DNA of 50,427 nucleotides from Lachnospiraceae bacterium (GTDB taxonomy: Bacteria; Bacillota; Clostridia; Lachnospirales; Lachnospiraceae). The position numbers and the translations under genes are program-made. A model generated the notes under the pieces. That model made no database searches, had not been told where the DNA came from, and worked only from the letters and a program-made list of their open reading frames with translations. Position 1 is the first letter of the stretch; every line of letters begins with the position of its first letter. Location of the stretch: the NCBI GenBank assembly GCA_024699045.1, contig JAILQK010000172.1, forward strand, positions 1-50,427, given 5' to 3'. Positions 7,935 through 17,661 of the stretch are shown here, piece by piece.

Positions 7935-10001
7935 ATGTTTTATGTAGTAAAAAGAGACGGTCAGAAGGCCGATTTTGATATCACCAAGATAAACGATGCC
8001 ATCGTAAAGGCTTTTGTTGCATGCGAGAAACAGTACAACAACGATATCATCGAGCTTCTGGCGCTCAGGGTCACGGCAGACTTTGAAGAGAAGATCACGG
8101 GCGACGCGGTCGGGGTCGAGGACATCCAGGATTCGGTGGAGAAGGTGCTGAACCAGGCGGGATTTACCGAGGTCGCGAAGGCCTATATCCTGTACCGGAA
8201 GCAGCGGGAAAATGTAAGGAATATGAACTCCGCGATCCTGAATTACCGGGACGTCGTCAATTCCTATGTGCACAATGAAGACTGGCGCGTAAAGGAGAAC
8301 TCCACGATCACTTATTCCGTCGGGGGACTGATCCTTTCAAACTCAGGCGCGGTGACGGCCAATTACTGGCTTTCCGAGATCTACGATCAGGAGATAGCGG
8401 ACGCTCACAGAGACTGCGATATGCACATACACGATCTTTCCATGCTTACCGGATACTGCGCGGGCTGGTCTCTGATGCAGCTTTTGCTTGAGGGACTCGG
8501 CGGGATCAAGGGCAAGATATCATCCGCGCCCGCAAAGCATCTGTCGGTACTTTGCAACCAGATGGTCAACTTCCTTGGGATCATGCAGAACGAATGGGCG
8601 GGAGCCCAGGCTTTTTCGTCGTTTGATACATATCTGGCACCCTTTGTAAGGGTGGAGGGGCTTTCCTACAGGGAAGTCAAGCAGTGCATCGAGTCGTTCA
8701 TATTCGGAGTGAACACCCCTTCAAGGTGGGGAACCCAGGCTCCGTTTACCAATATAACCCTTGACTGGACCGTTCCGGAGGATCTTGCCGAGATGCCGGC
8801 GATCGTGGGCGGTAAGCCCCAGGACTTCTGCTACAAGGACTGCAAGAAGGAAATGGACATGGTCAATAAAGCTTTCATTGAGACCATGATCGAGGGTGAT
8901 GCAAACGGAAGAGGATTCCAGTATCCGATCCCGACTTATTCCATCACAAAGGATTTTGACTGGTCCGATACGGAAAACAACCGACTGCTTTTTGAGATGA
9001 CGAGCAAGTACGGGACACCGTATTTTTCAAACTATGTCAATTCTGACATGAAGCCGTCGGACATCCGCTCGATGTGCTGCAGGCTCAGACTTGATCTTCG
9101 TGAGCTGAGGAAGAAGACCGGAGGCTTTTTCGGATCCGGGGAATCAACGGGCTCGATCGGAGTGGTAACGCTCAATATGCCGAGGCTTGCTTATCTTTCG
9201 ATCAGTGAGAGCGACTTTTATGCAAGACTTGAGAGGCTGATGGATATCGCGGCAAGGTCACTCAAGATAAAGCGCGATCTGGTGTCAAAGCTTCTGGATG
9301 AAGGCCTGTATCCATATACCAAGAAGTATCTCGGAACATTTAAGAATCATTTCTCGACCATCGGTGTCGTCGGAATGAACGAAGCCTGCCTGAACGCAAA
9401 CTGGCTCGGCAAGGATCTGACTCATGCCGAGTCGCTTGCCTTTACGAAGAATGTGCTCAACTTCATGAGAGAGAAGCTTCTGGGGTATCAGGAGAAATAC
9501 GGGGATCTGTACAATCTGGAGGCAACCCCTGCGGAGAGCACGGCTTACAGGCTTGCGAAGCATGACAAGCAGAAATATCCGAACATCATCACCGCGGGAG
9601 ACCCCGGAGAAACCCCTTATTACACGAATTCTTCTCATATGCCGGTAGGGTTTACCGATGATATATTCGAGGCGCTCGATAAGGAAGACGAGCTTCAGGT
9701 GCTCTATACTTCGGGAACGGTCTTCCATGCGTTCCTCGGAGAGAAGCTTCCGGACTGGAAGTCGGCGGCAGAGCTTGTAAAAAAGATATCGGATAATTAT
9801 AAGCTTCCTTACTATACCATCACCCCCACCTATTCGGTGTGCCCGGAGCACGGTTATCTCGCGGGCGAGCAGCGGGTATGTCCGAAGTGCGGGAAGCCGA
9901 CCGAGCTGTACTCGCGCATCACGGGATACTACCGACCGGTACAGAACTGGAATGACGGAAAGATACAGGAATTTGCCGATCGCAGGACTTATGAGGTGTG
10001 A
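7935..10001 (+). CDS. nrdD: Anaerobic (class III) ribonucleoside-triphosphate reductase
   Basis: NrdD reduces ribonucleoside triphosphates to deoxy forms under anoxia using a glycyl radical. The 688-residue protein starts with an ATP-cone (VVKRDGQKADFDITKINDAIVKA), the site of dATP inhibition. The glycyl radical motif is RITGYY with Gly664, followed by RPVQNWNDGK. The C-terminal metal site is C636-x2-H639 and C649-x2-C652. The activase gene nrdG is not next to it, since pyrF follows after three bases. AGGAG stands before the ATG. Confidence 0.96.
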   Translation: MFYVVKRDGQKADFDITKINDAIVKAFVACEKQYNNDIIELLALRVTADFEEKITGDAVGVEDIQDSVEKVLNQAGFTEVAKAYILYRKQRENVRNMNSAILNYRDVVNSYVHNEDWRVKENSTITYSVGGLILSNSGAVTANYWLSEIYDQEIADAHRDCDMHIHDLSMLTGYCAGWSLMQLLLEGLGGIKGKISSAPAKHLSVLCNQMVNFLGIMQNEWAGAQAFSSFDTYLAPFVRVEGLSYREVKQCIESFIFGVNTPSRWGTQAPFTNITLDWTVPEDLAEMPAIVGGKPQDFCYKDCKKEMDMVNKAFIETMIEGDANGRGFQYPIPTYSITKDFDWSDTENNRLLFEMTSKYGTPYFSNYVNSDMKPSDIRSMCCRLRLDLRELRKKTGGFFGSGESTGSIGVVTLNMPRLAYLSISESDFYARLERLMDIAARSLKIKRDLVSKLLDEGLYPYTKKYLGTFKNHFSTIGVVGMNEACLNANWLGKDLTHAESLAFTKNVLNFMREKLLGYQEKYGDLYNLEATPAESTAYRLAKHDKQKYPNIITAGDPGETPYYTNSSHMPVGFTDDIFEALDKEDELQVLYTSGTVFHAFLGEKLPDWKSAAELVKKISDNYKLPYYTITPTYSVCPEHGYLAGEQRVCPKCGKPTELYSRITGYYRPVQNWNDGKIQEFADRRTYEV

Positions 10002-10004
10002 TAA

Positions 10005-10952
10005 ATGATATCAAAGCTTATCGACAAGATAACCGAAAAGAATGCGCCGGTCGTGGTGGGACTTGATCCCAACCTGAAGTTTGTCCCCGGACATCTGATC
10101 AGGAAGGCGACGGAGGAGAAGGGTGATACATTAGAGGCGGCTGCCGATGCCATCTTTGAGTTTAACAAGGCGATAGTGGACGCGACGTATGATCTGATCC
10201 CTGCCGTAAAGCCACAGATAGCAATGTATGAGCAGTTCGGGATCCCGGGACTTATCGCGTATAAAAATACGGTGGACTACTGCCATTCAAAGGGGCTTAT
10301 CGTTATCGGAGACGTTAAAAGGGGAGATATCGGATCCACCTCGGAATCCTATGCCATAGCCCATCTGGGAGAGATAAAGGTAGGCAATACCTCACACCGG
10401 CCTTTCGATGAGGACATGGCTACGGTCAATCCGTATCTTGGGACGGACGGGGTCAAACCTTTTACGGATATCTGCAACAGATATGACAAGGGCATCTTCG
10501 TGCTCGTAAAAACATCCAATCCTTCAAGCGGAGAATTTCAGGACCGCGCGGTAAGCGGAGGAGAAGGGGATCCTTCCGGAACATCGAGACCACTCTTTGA
10601 GGTCGTGGCCGATAAGGTGCGGGAGTGGGGAGAAGCTTCCATGGACGGCGCATACAGTAATGTGGGCGCAGTAGTAGGAGCGACCTATCCCGAGCAGGGC
10701 GAAGCGGCGCGGAGGCTTATGCCGCACACCTATATACTGGTGCCGGGATACGGCGCGCAGGGCGGAAAGGCGGAGGACCTTAAGGCCTTCTTCAATAAGG
10801 ACGGCCTTGGAGCGATCGTCAATTCCAGCCGGGGGATAATCGCCGCATATACCAAGGCGCCGTACAGCGACAGATTTGATGAAATGCATTTTGCGGATGC
10901 TTCGCGTGAGGCGGTAAAGGATATGATAAAGGATATACGGTCGGTGCTTTGA
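10005..10952 (+). CDS. pyrF: Orotidine 5'-phosphate decarboxylase, long (type 2) form
   Basis: Catalyses decarboxylation of OMP to UMP, the last step of UMP synthesis. The 315-residue length and the motif IGDVKRGDIGSTS (catalytic D103, K105, D108) mark the long subfamily, which is about 60-70 residues longer than the E. coli enzyme. VVVGLDPNL at the N-terminus and FVLVKTSNPSS support this. It begins three bases after nrdD without a strong Shine-Dalgarno, so it may depend on nrdD translation. Confidence 0.95.
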   Translation: MISKLIDKITEKNAPVVVGLDPNLKFVPGHLIRKATEEKGDTLEAAADAIFEFNKAIVDATYDLIPAVKPQIAMYEQFGIPGLIAYKNTVDYCHSKGLIVIGDVKRGDIGSTSESYAIAHLGEIKVGNTSHRPFDEDMATVNPYLGTDGVKPFTDICNRYDKGIFVLVKTSNPSSGEFQDRAVSGGEGDPSGTSRPLFEVVADKVREWGEASMDGAYSNVGAVVGATYPEQGEAARRLMPHTYILVPGYGAQGGKAEDLKAFFNKDGLGAIVNSSRGIIAAYTKAPYSDRFDEMHFADASREAVKDMIKDIRSVL

Positions 10953-10978
10953 GAAGAGCTTCCGGCATATGGTATAAA
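10949..10978 (+). promoter_or_regulatory. Possible pyrE promoter
   Basis: TTGAGA (10949-10954, overlapping the pyrF stop) and TATAAA (10973-10978) are 18 bases apart, with TG just upstream of the -10. It would give a short leader of about 30 bases before pyrE. No PyrR-type attenuator fits in that space. Confidence 0.4.
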
Positions 10979-11012
10979 ACCCGTGGGACGGGCTCATGAG
11001 GAAAGGGTTATC

Positions 11013-11690
11013 ATGGAAAGATACAAGGAAGAATTCATAAGATTTATGCTGGAGTGTGAGGTGCTTAAATTTGGGGATTTCGTTACCAAAAGCGGCAGGA
11101 AGACTCCGTTTTTTGTCAATACGGGATATTACCGCACGGGAGCACAGCTTAAAAGACTCGGGCAGTTTTACGCAAAGGCGATAGCCGGGAGGTTCGGCAC
11201 GGATTTTGATGTCCTCTTCGGCCCGGCTTACAAAGGCATACCGCTTACCGTAGCGACCACGATAGCACTGGCGGAGGAATACGGAGCTGACATCCGATAC
11301 TGCAGCAACAGGAAAGAGGTAAAGGATCACGGTGATAAGGGTATCCTCCTCGGGGGACCCGTCGGAGACGGCGACAAGGTGGTGATAATCGAGGACGTCA
11401 CTACCGCAGGGACTTCGATAAGAGAGACGCTTCCCATCATCAAGGCACAAGGGAAGACGGAGATAGTCGGAATGTGTGTGTCCGTGGACAGGCAGGAGAG
11501 AGGGACCGGGGAGAGATCGGCGCTCAGCGAGATCTCCGAAGAACACGGCTTTCCGACCTGCGCGATAGTCACGATGAGAGAGGTCACGGACTATCTCACA
11601 AAGGCGGGCGAGGACGGTAAAACGGTCATAGATGACAGGCTTAAGGCTGCGATAGACGCTTATTATGAGGAATACGGAGCCGGATTCTGA
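11013..11690 (+). CDS. pyrE: Orotate phosphoribosyltransferase
   Basis: Converts orotate and PRPP to OMP, the substrate of the upstream pyrF product. The PRPP-binding loop is VVIIEDVTTAGTS (about residues 123-135), and GPAYKGIPL precedes it as in the family. With the ATG at 11013 the protein is 225 residues, matching typical PyrE, with GAGGAAAGGG placed before it; an ATG 30 bases upstream would add an unconserved extension. The gene lies 60 bases after pyrF. Confidence 0.95.
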   Translation: MERYKEEFIRFMLECEVLKFGDFVTKSGRKTPFFVNTGYYRTGAQLKRLGQFYAKAIAGRFGTDFDVLFGPAYKGIPLTVATTIALAEEYGADIRYCSNRKEVKDHGDKGILLGGPVGDGDKVVIIEDVTTAGTSIRETLPIIKAQGKTEIVGMCVSVDRQERGTGERSALSEISEEHGFPTCAIVTMREVTDYLTKAGEDGKTVIDDRLKAAIDAYYEEYGAGF

Positions 11691-11721
11691 AACCCCGGCT
11701 GCAGTTAAGGACTGAGGTTAT

Positions 11722-12048
11722 ATGGCGATCTTCGATAAGAAATACAGATTCACAAGCAACAGGCATTCTCAAAAGGGATTGATGGCTCTGGTCTTCGGCA
11801 TGATATCCCTTATTTCATTTTTCATAGCAACGACGGTCTCGGTAAGGACCTCTGCGGCAATGGTGGATCGTATGGCCGGAGCGGGGATGTTTGCTTTTAT
11901 CTTCGGAACGGTCGGACTGATGCTCGGAGTTTCCGCGATCAAGGAGCCGGATGTATTTCCAATCCTGCCCAAATTGGGGTTTGCCGTGGCATTGATCGCT
12001 GTTTTGCTGTGGTTCGCGGTACTTTACCTTGGTGTGGCGCTGGGATAA
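11722..12048 (+). CDS. Small membrane protein, DUF6142-like
   Basis: A 108-residue protein with a basic cytoplasmic start (MAIFDKKYRFTSNRHSQKG) and three hydrophobic stretches at about 20-40, 52-75 and 83-106. I recall this pattern as the small DUF6142 family of Lachnospiraceae, of unknown function, but cannot confirm by search. It lies 31 bases after pyrE and 32 before the aminopeptidase, all on one strand. Confidence 0.7.
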   Translation: MAIFDKKYRFTSNRHSQKGLMALVFGMISLISFFIATTVSVRTSAAMVDRMAGAGMFAFIFGTVGLMLGVSAIKEPDVFPILPKLGFAVALIAVLLWFAVLYLGVALG

Positions 12049-12080
12049 CAGGATAACTTATAAGCGAGGTTTTATTTACG

Positions 12081-14090
12081 ATGACGGATCAGGATAATCT
12101 CAGGGAAAGACACCTCCTTGCAACGGAGCGTCTTTCTTCATTGATTTCGGAGCATGAGGTCGAAGAGCCTTATGGAGAGTATTTCCGCAAAACGGCGGAT
12201 TTTTTGCTTAAAGGCAGTTATGAGGATCTGATGCCTGAAAGATATCAGGAGTCATACACCAATCCGGTCTATGCGGTATCGGTTTTCGGGATCGAGATGG
12301 GAAGGCTCCTTTCTTTTCTGGCGTATGAGCTTACCTCCGTGATACCGTTCAAGGCTGAGGGAGAGCAGAGACTCGAGGATGTAACGATACTTTTTGAGGT
12401 ATTTCTGGAAGTCTATACCGCATTTCTTGCAGAGACCGGCGGAGAAGGCATTGACCCTGAAACGCTTTCCGGTGACATACGCTCGATCCTGACCGGTTTT
12501 GTGACGGATTACACGGATGTGACGGTCGCCGACAGGATAAGGGACATCCTTGATCCTTCCAGGGACTTTGCAAAGAAGATAATAATGGAAGCGGATCTTC
12601 GGGATCTATCCTATCTTGACCGGTTCGGTGAATACGTCAATGACGATACCAGAGCTCTGGCAGAGTATATCAATTCGCTGCCCGAAGCTGATATCGGGAA
12701 AATGGCCGAGACCTTCACGAAAGGTTATATCGACGGTTTCGCAGTCACAGGAAAGGACATCTCCCGGAAAAAGACCGTGAGCATAAGGTATTACCTGGGC
12801 TTTGAAAGACTGGTGAGAGCTTCCGTACGGTGCTTTGAAAAGGCCGGACTTGAGTCGGTGATCTATCGCAGACCTCTCCATGCGGCGGTAAGAAAGGGGT
12901 TGGCCCGGGTAGGTTATTCCGGCGATCCCGTTAATGAGCAGATGGATTATGACCACAGGGAAGACGAGGCGTTATTTCTCGACAGGCAATATGTCGAGCG
13001 TAAGCTCGAGGTCCTGAAGGGCGTGTATGAAGAGCTTTCGGACAAGGCGGCGGTCTATGGGGGACCGGCGGTCATGGAACGCTTCGGAATGAAAGAATTC
13101 GAGCCCGTGAATCATGAAGAGAGCTTCAGACTCAGTGACAGGCAGCAAAAGCTTAAGACGGAGCTTACGTCCAGGGCGGCCGAGATACAGAACGGATATA
13201 TTTCCGGCGATGAGGTCTCCTTTACGATAATCGCATATCCGGTACCTGGGATCGGAGAGGATTTCAAGGAGATATTCAAAGAAACAGTTAACATAAACAC
13301 ACTGCCGTGCGACAAGTACAAACAGATGCAGCAGTGTGTCATAGATCAGCTTGAAAAGGGCAGATATATTGAGATAAAGGGTCAAAACGGCAATCGGACG
13401 GATATAAGGATACAGCTGCCCCCTATAGTTGACATAAAAAATCAGACGGTGTTTGAGAACTGTACTGCCGACGTTAACATTCCGGTAGGAGAGGTATTTA
13501 CTTCCCCGATGCTCAAGGGGACCGACGGAGTGCTCCATGTGTCAAAGGTCTATATCGAGGGGCTCCTGTTCAAGGAACTTACGCTTACTTTTAAGGATGG
13601 ATTCGTCACGGAGTATGGATGCAGAAATTTCGAGAAAGAGGAAGAGAATAAAAGATACATAGAGGAGAATATCCTTTATCATCATGACACGCTTCCTATG
13701 GGTGAGTTTGCGATCGGCACCAATACAACGGCTTATATGATGGCAAAAAAATACGGGATCTTTGCCAGACTTCCAATCCTTATAGCGGAGAAGACGGGGC
13801 CGCATTTTGCTGTCGGGGATACCTGCTATCGGAGAGAGGAGGATATCCGGACTTTTAATCCCGACGGAAGGGAGCTCATCGCAAAAGATAACGAGCATAC
13901 AGAAAAATACCGGAAAGAAGAGCCCATGAAGGCATATTTTAACTGTCATACGGACATAACGATCCCGTATGAGGAGCTTGGGGAGATCGCAAGTGTTGAC
14001 GACAGCGGCGTGAGATATCCCGTGATAAGCAAAGGCAGGTTTGCAGTCCCGGGAACCGAAGAGCTAAATAAGCCTCTTGAGAACCTTTGA
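12081..14090 (+). CDS. M29-family metalloaminopeptidase with N-terminal helical extension
   Basis: The C-terminal half (about 350-669) matches M29 aminopeptidases: VPVGEV-like PVGEVFTSP with Glu471, GEFAIGTN with Glu542, GPHFAVGD with His575, and CHTDITI with His623 and Asp625 as probable metal ligands. M29 enzymes (AmpS, PepS) are about 410 residues; this one is 669, with about 340 mostly helical residues at the N-terminus that I do not recognise. The His-Tyr spacing after His575 is one residue longer than in classical M29 enzymes. It probably trims N-terminal residues from peptides in the cytoplasm. Confidence 0.8.
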   Translation: MTDQDNLRERHLLATERLSSLISEHEVEEPYGEYFRKTADFLLKGSYEDLMPERYQESYTNPVYAVSVFGIEMGRLLSFLAYELTSVIPFKAEGEQRLEDVTILFEVFLEVYTAFLAETGGEGIDPETLSGDIRSILTGFVTDYTDVTVADRIRDILDPSRDFAKKIIMEADLRDLSYLDRFGEYVNDDTRALAEYINSLPEADIGKMAETFTKGYIDGFAVTGKDISRKKTVSIRYYLGFERLVRASVRCFEKAGLESVIYRRPLHAAVRKGLARVGYSGDPVNEQMDYDHREDEALFLDRQYVERKLEVLKGVYEELSDKAAVYGGPAVMERFGMKEFEPVNHEESFRLSDRQQKLKTELTSRAAEIQNGYISGDEVSFTIIAYPVPGIGEDFKEIFKETVNINTLPCDKYKQMQQCVIDQLEKGRYIEIKGQNGNRTDIRIQLPPIVDIKNQTVFENCTADVNIPVGEVFTSPMLKGTDGVLHVSKVYIEGLLFKELTLTFKDGFVTEYGCRNFEKEEENKRYIEENILYHHDTLPMGEFAIGTNTTAYMMAKKYGIFARLPILIAEKTGPHFAVGDTCYRREEDIRTFNPDGRELIAKDNEHTEKYRKEEPMKAYFNCHTDITIPYEELGEIASVDDSGVRYPVISKGRFAVPGTEELNKPLENL

Positions 14091-14115
14091 CCCGACAGGC
14101 ATATCCCTGTATAAT
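14087..14115 (+). promoter_or_regulatory. Near-consensus promoter of the pur operon
   Basis: TTGACC (14087-14092) and TATAAT (14110-14115) are 17 bases apart, one mismatch from the vegetative consensus. The -35 overlaps the aminopeptidase stop codon (14088-14090). Transcription would start near 14122, giving a leader of about 58 bases with a short CGGC/GCCG hairpin before purE. Confidence 0.8.
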
Positions 14116-14179
14116 GTATTGGTTATTTTTGCAATAAATATTATCGGCTGCTCCGGCCGACAGGAAGGAAACCTTAAAA

Positions 14180-14707
14180 ATGGCTAAAGCTGGGATCGTA
14201 ATGGGATCCGATTCGGATATCGTAAAGATGTCCAAGGCGGCAGAAGTGCTGAAAGAGTTCGGAATAGAATATGAGATGTCCATAATATCCGCCCATCGGG
14301 AGCCGGATGAGCTTATCGAGTGGTGCCGGGGAGCCCGGGACAGAGATATAAAAGTGATCATCGCGGGCGCCGGAATGGCAGCGGCGCTGCCCGGGATGTG
14401 CGCGGCGCTTTTTGAGGGTCCGGTCATCGGAGTACCGCTTTCCGCCAATGTGCTGGACGGAACGGATGCGCTGTACTCTATGCTGCAGATGCCTCCGGGA
14501 GTTCCGGTGGCAACGGTCGCGATAGACGGAGCAAAAAACGCGGGACTGCTCGCGGCGCAGATAATAGCGACGGGGGAGACAGATGAGGCAGCCTCCGTAA
14601 GAAAGAAGCTTTCCGATTACAGAAAGGAAATGAAAAAAGGGGTAAAGGATAAGAATGCCCGTCTGCAGGAGATAGGTTTTGAACAGTATATCAAGGAGAA
14701 AAGGTGA
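14180..14707 (+). CDS. purE: 5-(carboxyamino)imidazole ribonucleotide mutase
   Basis: PurE converts N5-CAIR to CAIR in purine synthesis (class I), or carboxylates AIR directly (class II). The 175-residue protein has GSDSD at residues 9-13 and SAHREP with the catalytic His near 40. I see no purK nearby, so the class is not decided by context. AGGAAGG stands before the ATG. The stop overlaps the purM start by one base (TGATG). Confidence 0.95.
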   Translation: MAKAGIVMGSDSDIVKMSKAAEVLKEFGIEYEMSIISAHREPDELIEWCRGARDRDIKVIIAGAGMAAALPGMCAALFEGPVIGVPLSANVLDGTDALYSMLQMPPGVPVATVAIDGAKNAGLLAAQIIATGETDEAASVRKKLSDYRKEMKKGVKDKNARLQEIGFEQYIKEKR

Positions 14708-15732
14708 TGGATTATAAATCAGCCGGAGTTGATATAGAGGCAGGCTACAGGTCGGTCGAACTGATAAAGGATTTCGTCAGGGACACTTCAAGACCCGAAG
14801 TCATGGGCGGACTGGGAGGTTTTTCCGGAGCGTTCAGCCTGGCGGGGATAAAAGGGATGGAGGATCCCGTATTACTGTCGGGGACCGACGGGGTCGGAAC
14901 AAAAATAAAGCTGGCCTTTATAACGGACAAACACGATACCATCGGGATCGACTGCGTGGCGATGTGCGTGAACGACGTTGCCTGCGCGGGTGGAGAGCCT
15001 TTATTCTTCCTGGATTATATTGCCTGCGGCAAAAACTATCCCGAAAAGATCGCTTCGATCGTGAAGGGGGTCGCTGAAGGCTGTAAAATGGCGGGAGCTG
15101 CGCTCATAGGAGGAGAGACCGCCGAACATCCCGGGCTTATGCCTGAGGATGAGTATGATCTTGCGGGATTTGCCGTAGGGGTAGCCGACCGTAAGGATAT
15201 CATCGACGGAAGCGGGATAAAGGCAGGGGATACGCTTGTCGGGATCGCTTCATCGGGAGTCCACTCAAACGGGTTTTCTCTGGTGAGGAAGATTTTCCGG
15301 ATGGATCAGCAGTCGCTCGCAAGATATTATGACGAGCTCGGATGCTCCCTTGGTGAGGAGCTTCTGAGACCTACGAAGATATATGTAAAAGCGCTTAAGG
15401 CAGTGCGTGAGGGAAATACAACGATAAAAGGATGCTCCCATATCACCGGAGGAGGCTTTTTTGAAAACATCCCAAGGATGCTTCCGAAGGGGCTTTCGGC
15501 GAAGATAGAAAAGGCATCTTATCCGATACCGCCCATCTTTTCGCTTGTGCAGCATGAGGGGCGGATAGAAGAGAACATGATGTACAATACCTACAACATG
15601 GGACTCGGGATGGTCATAGCCGTTGACAGCGCGGATGCGGACGAGACGGTAAGATCGATAGAAGGCGCCGGCGAAAAGGCGTATATCGTCGGTGAAGTCA
15701 CATCAGACGGCAGCGGAGTCAAGCTATGCTGA
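14707..15732 (+). CDS. purM: Phosphoribosylformylglycinamidine cyclo-ligase (AIR synthetase)
   Basis: Makes AIR from FGAM with ATP. The family marker [10 protein letters not shown] lies near residue 60, with GGETAEHPG and [11 protein letters not shown] downstream; length is about 341. I choose the ATG at 14707 over an in-frame GTG three bases upstream, since AAGGAG is well spaced from it. It overlaps purE by one base and purN by seven, so all four pur genes appear translationally coupled. Confidence 0.95.
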   Translation: MDYKSAGVDIEAGYRSVELIKDFVRDTSRPEVMGGLGGFSGAFSLAGIKGMEDPVLLSGTDGVGTKIKLAFITDKHDTIGIDCVAMCVNDVACAGGEPLFFLDYIACGKNYPEKIASIVKGVAEGCKMAGAALIGGETAEHPGLMPEDEYDLAGFAVGVADRKDIIDGSGIKAGDTLVGIASSGVHSNGFSLVRKIFRMDQQSLARYYDELGCSLGEELLRPTKIYVKALKAVREGNTTIKGCSHITGGGFFENIPRMLPKGLSAKIEKASYPIPPIFSLVQHEGRIEENMMYNTYNMGLGMVIAVDSADADETVRSIEGAGEKAYIVGEVTSDGSGVKLC

Positions 15733-16349
15733 GGATCGCCGTAATGGTGTCCGGCGGAGGAACAAATCTCCAGGCCATTATAGATGCCGTTTCCGATAAA
15801 CGAATACATGACGCTGAAATCGTAAGGGTTATAAGCAACAAGCGTGATGCGTACGCGCTTGAAAGGGCTGAAAAAGCAGGGATCGAGACGGTCACGGTCT
15901 GCAGAAAGGATCATCCTGACAGTGAAGACTTTGACAGGGCACTGCTTGCCGCTTTGGATGAAGCCGCTCCGGATCTTGTGGTCCTCGCGGGCTTTCTCGT
16001 AGTGCTGTCACCTGATATAATAAGCCGCTATAAGGGAAAGATAATAAACGTGCATCCTTCACTCATTCCTTCCTTTTGCGGAGAGGGCTTTTACGGACTT
16101 AAGGTTCATGAGGAGGCTTTGAAACGAGGAGTGAAGGTGACCGGAGCAACGGTCCACTTTGTGGATGAAGGGTGCGATACAGGTCCCATAATCCTTCAGA
16201 AAGCGGTGTATACGGAAAAGGGTGACACTCCGGAGACGCTTCAGAGAAGAGTCATGGAGCAGGCGGAGTGGCAGATACTCCCGGAAGCGATAGATCTGAT
16301 AGCAGGAGGCAAGGTTAAAATACTTAACGGAAGGACGGAGATCATATGA
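15726..16349 (+). CDS. purN: Phosphoribosylglycinamide formyltransferase
   Basis: Transfers a formyl group from 10-formyl-THF to GAR. The 207-residue protein starts with [13 protein letters not shown] and has [10 protein letters not shown] with the catalytic His, then [30 protein letters not shown] replaces the usual GLHAHE, a common clostridial form. It overlaps purM by seven and purD by four bases. Confidence 0.95.
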   Translation: MLRIAVMVSGGGTNLQAIIDAVSDKRIHDAEIVRVISNKRDAYALERAEKAGIETVTVCRKDHPDSEDFDRALLAALDEAAPDLVVLAGFLVVLSPDIISRYKGKIINVHPSLIPSFCGEGFYGLKVHEEALKRGVKVTGATVHFVDEGCDTGPIILQKAVYTEKGDTPETLQRRVMEQAEWQILPEAIDLIAGGKVKILNGRTEII

Positions 16350-17617
16350 CAGTACTCATAGTCGGAGGCGGCGGAAGAGAGCATGCGATAGCATACGCTG
16401 TTTCGAAAAGCGCGAAGGCGGATAAGATCTACTGTGTACCCGGAAATGCCGGGATAGCCGGGATCGCGGAGTGTGTGGATATCCAGGTGATGGATTTTGA
16501 AGAGATAGCCAGATTTGCAAAAAAGGTCAAGGCTGATCTTGTGATAGTAGGCCCGGACGATCCGCTGGCAGCGGGCATCGTAGATGTGCTGCAGGGCTAT
16601 GGGCTGAAGGTTTTCGGCCCGGACGGAAAAGCGGCGATCCTTGAGGGAAGCAAGGCTTTTTCAAAGGATCTGATGAAGAAATACAATATCCCGACCGCGA
16701 AGTATGAGGTGTTTGACAATGCCGACAAGGCGATGGCTTATCTTGAAACGGTCAGTTATCCGGTCGTATTAAAAGCCGACGGTCTTGCGCTCGGAAAGGG
16801 CGTGCTCATCTGTGAAACACAGGAGGCGGCCAGGGATGGCGTGAAGCAGATCATGATGGACAAGAAGTTCGGGATCGCGGGCAACCGCATGGTGATAGAG
16901 GAGTATATGACCGGACGCGAAGTCTCCGTGCTGACTTTCTGCGACGGCAAGACGATCAAGGTCATGAGCTCGGCCCAGGATCATAAAAGGGCCGGAGACG
17001 GCGACACGGGACTCAATACCGGAGGTATGGGAACATTTTCACCTTCCCCTTTCTATACCGCAAAGATAGACGAATATTGTAAAAAGAATATCTACAAGCC
17101 GACAGTGGATGCCATGACCGATGAAGGCAGACCCTTTAAGGGAGTCATCTTCTTTGGACTTATGCTGACGGAGGACGGCCCCAAGGTGCTTGAGTTTAAT
17201 GCCAGATTCGGGGATCCCGAGGCACAGGTAGTGCTTCCGCGCATGAAAAATGATATAATCGATGTCATGCTTGCATGTGTCGACGGAACACTCGGCAAGA
17301 TAAAGCTTGAATTTGAAGATAACGCGGCGGTCTGTGTCATGCTCGCTTCGCAGGGATATCCCGGAAAGTACGAACGGGGGTTCCTGATCAGCGGATTGGA
17401 ACAGTTCAAGGGAAAGGATGACTATTATGTCTTTCATTCGGGCACCAAAAAGACCGGAAAGGGTATAGTCACGAACGGCGGAAGAGTGCTTGGAGTCACA
17501 GCCAAGGGAAACGATCTTAAGGATGCGAGAAGGAAGGCATATGAGGCCTGCGAATGGATAGATTTTGATAATAAATATATGAGGCACGATATAGGAAAGG
17601 CTATAGACGAGGCTTAA
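16346..17617 (+). CDS. purD: Phosphoribosylamine-glycine ligase
   Basis: Joins phosphoribosylamine and glycine with ATP to form GAR, the substrate of purN. The 423 residues follow the ATP-grasp plan: an N-terminal GGGGREHAIA loop, KADGLALGKGV in the ATP-binding domain, and NTGGMGTFSPSP and EFNARFGDPE in the core. Length is normal. It closes the purE-purM-purN-purD run; purC, purF, purH, purL and purB are not in this window. Confidence 0.96.
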   Translation: MTVLIVGGGGREHAIAYAVSKSAKADKIYCVPGNAGIAGIAECVDIQVMDFEEIARFAKKVKADLVIVGPDDPLAAGIVDVLQGYGLKVFGPDGKAAILEGSKAFSKDLMKKYNIPTAKYEVFDNADKAMAYLETVSYPVVLKADGLALGKGVLICETQEAARDGVKQIMMDKKFGIAGNRMVIEEYMTGREVSVLTFCDGKTIKVMSSAQDHKRAGDGDTGLNTGGMGTFSPSPFYTAKIDEYCKKNIYKPTVDAMTDEGRPFKGVIFFGLMLTEDGPKVLEFNARFGDPEAQVVLPRMKNDIIDVMLACVDGTLGKIKLEFEDNAAVCVMLASQGYPGKYERGFLISGLEQFKGKDDYYVFHSGTKKTGKGIVTNGGRVLGVTAKGNDLKDARRKAYEACEWIDFDNKYMRHDIGKAIDEA

Positions 17618-17661
17618 TAAAGCCCAGGGTAGGAGTCGAGGAGGAATAAGGAGAAGAAACG

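Noticed and set aside
10524-11546. Long antisense frame through pyrF and pyrE
   Set aside because: Both sense genes are clearly recognised and the antisense protein shows no family pattern.
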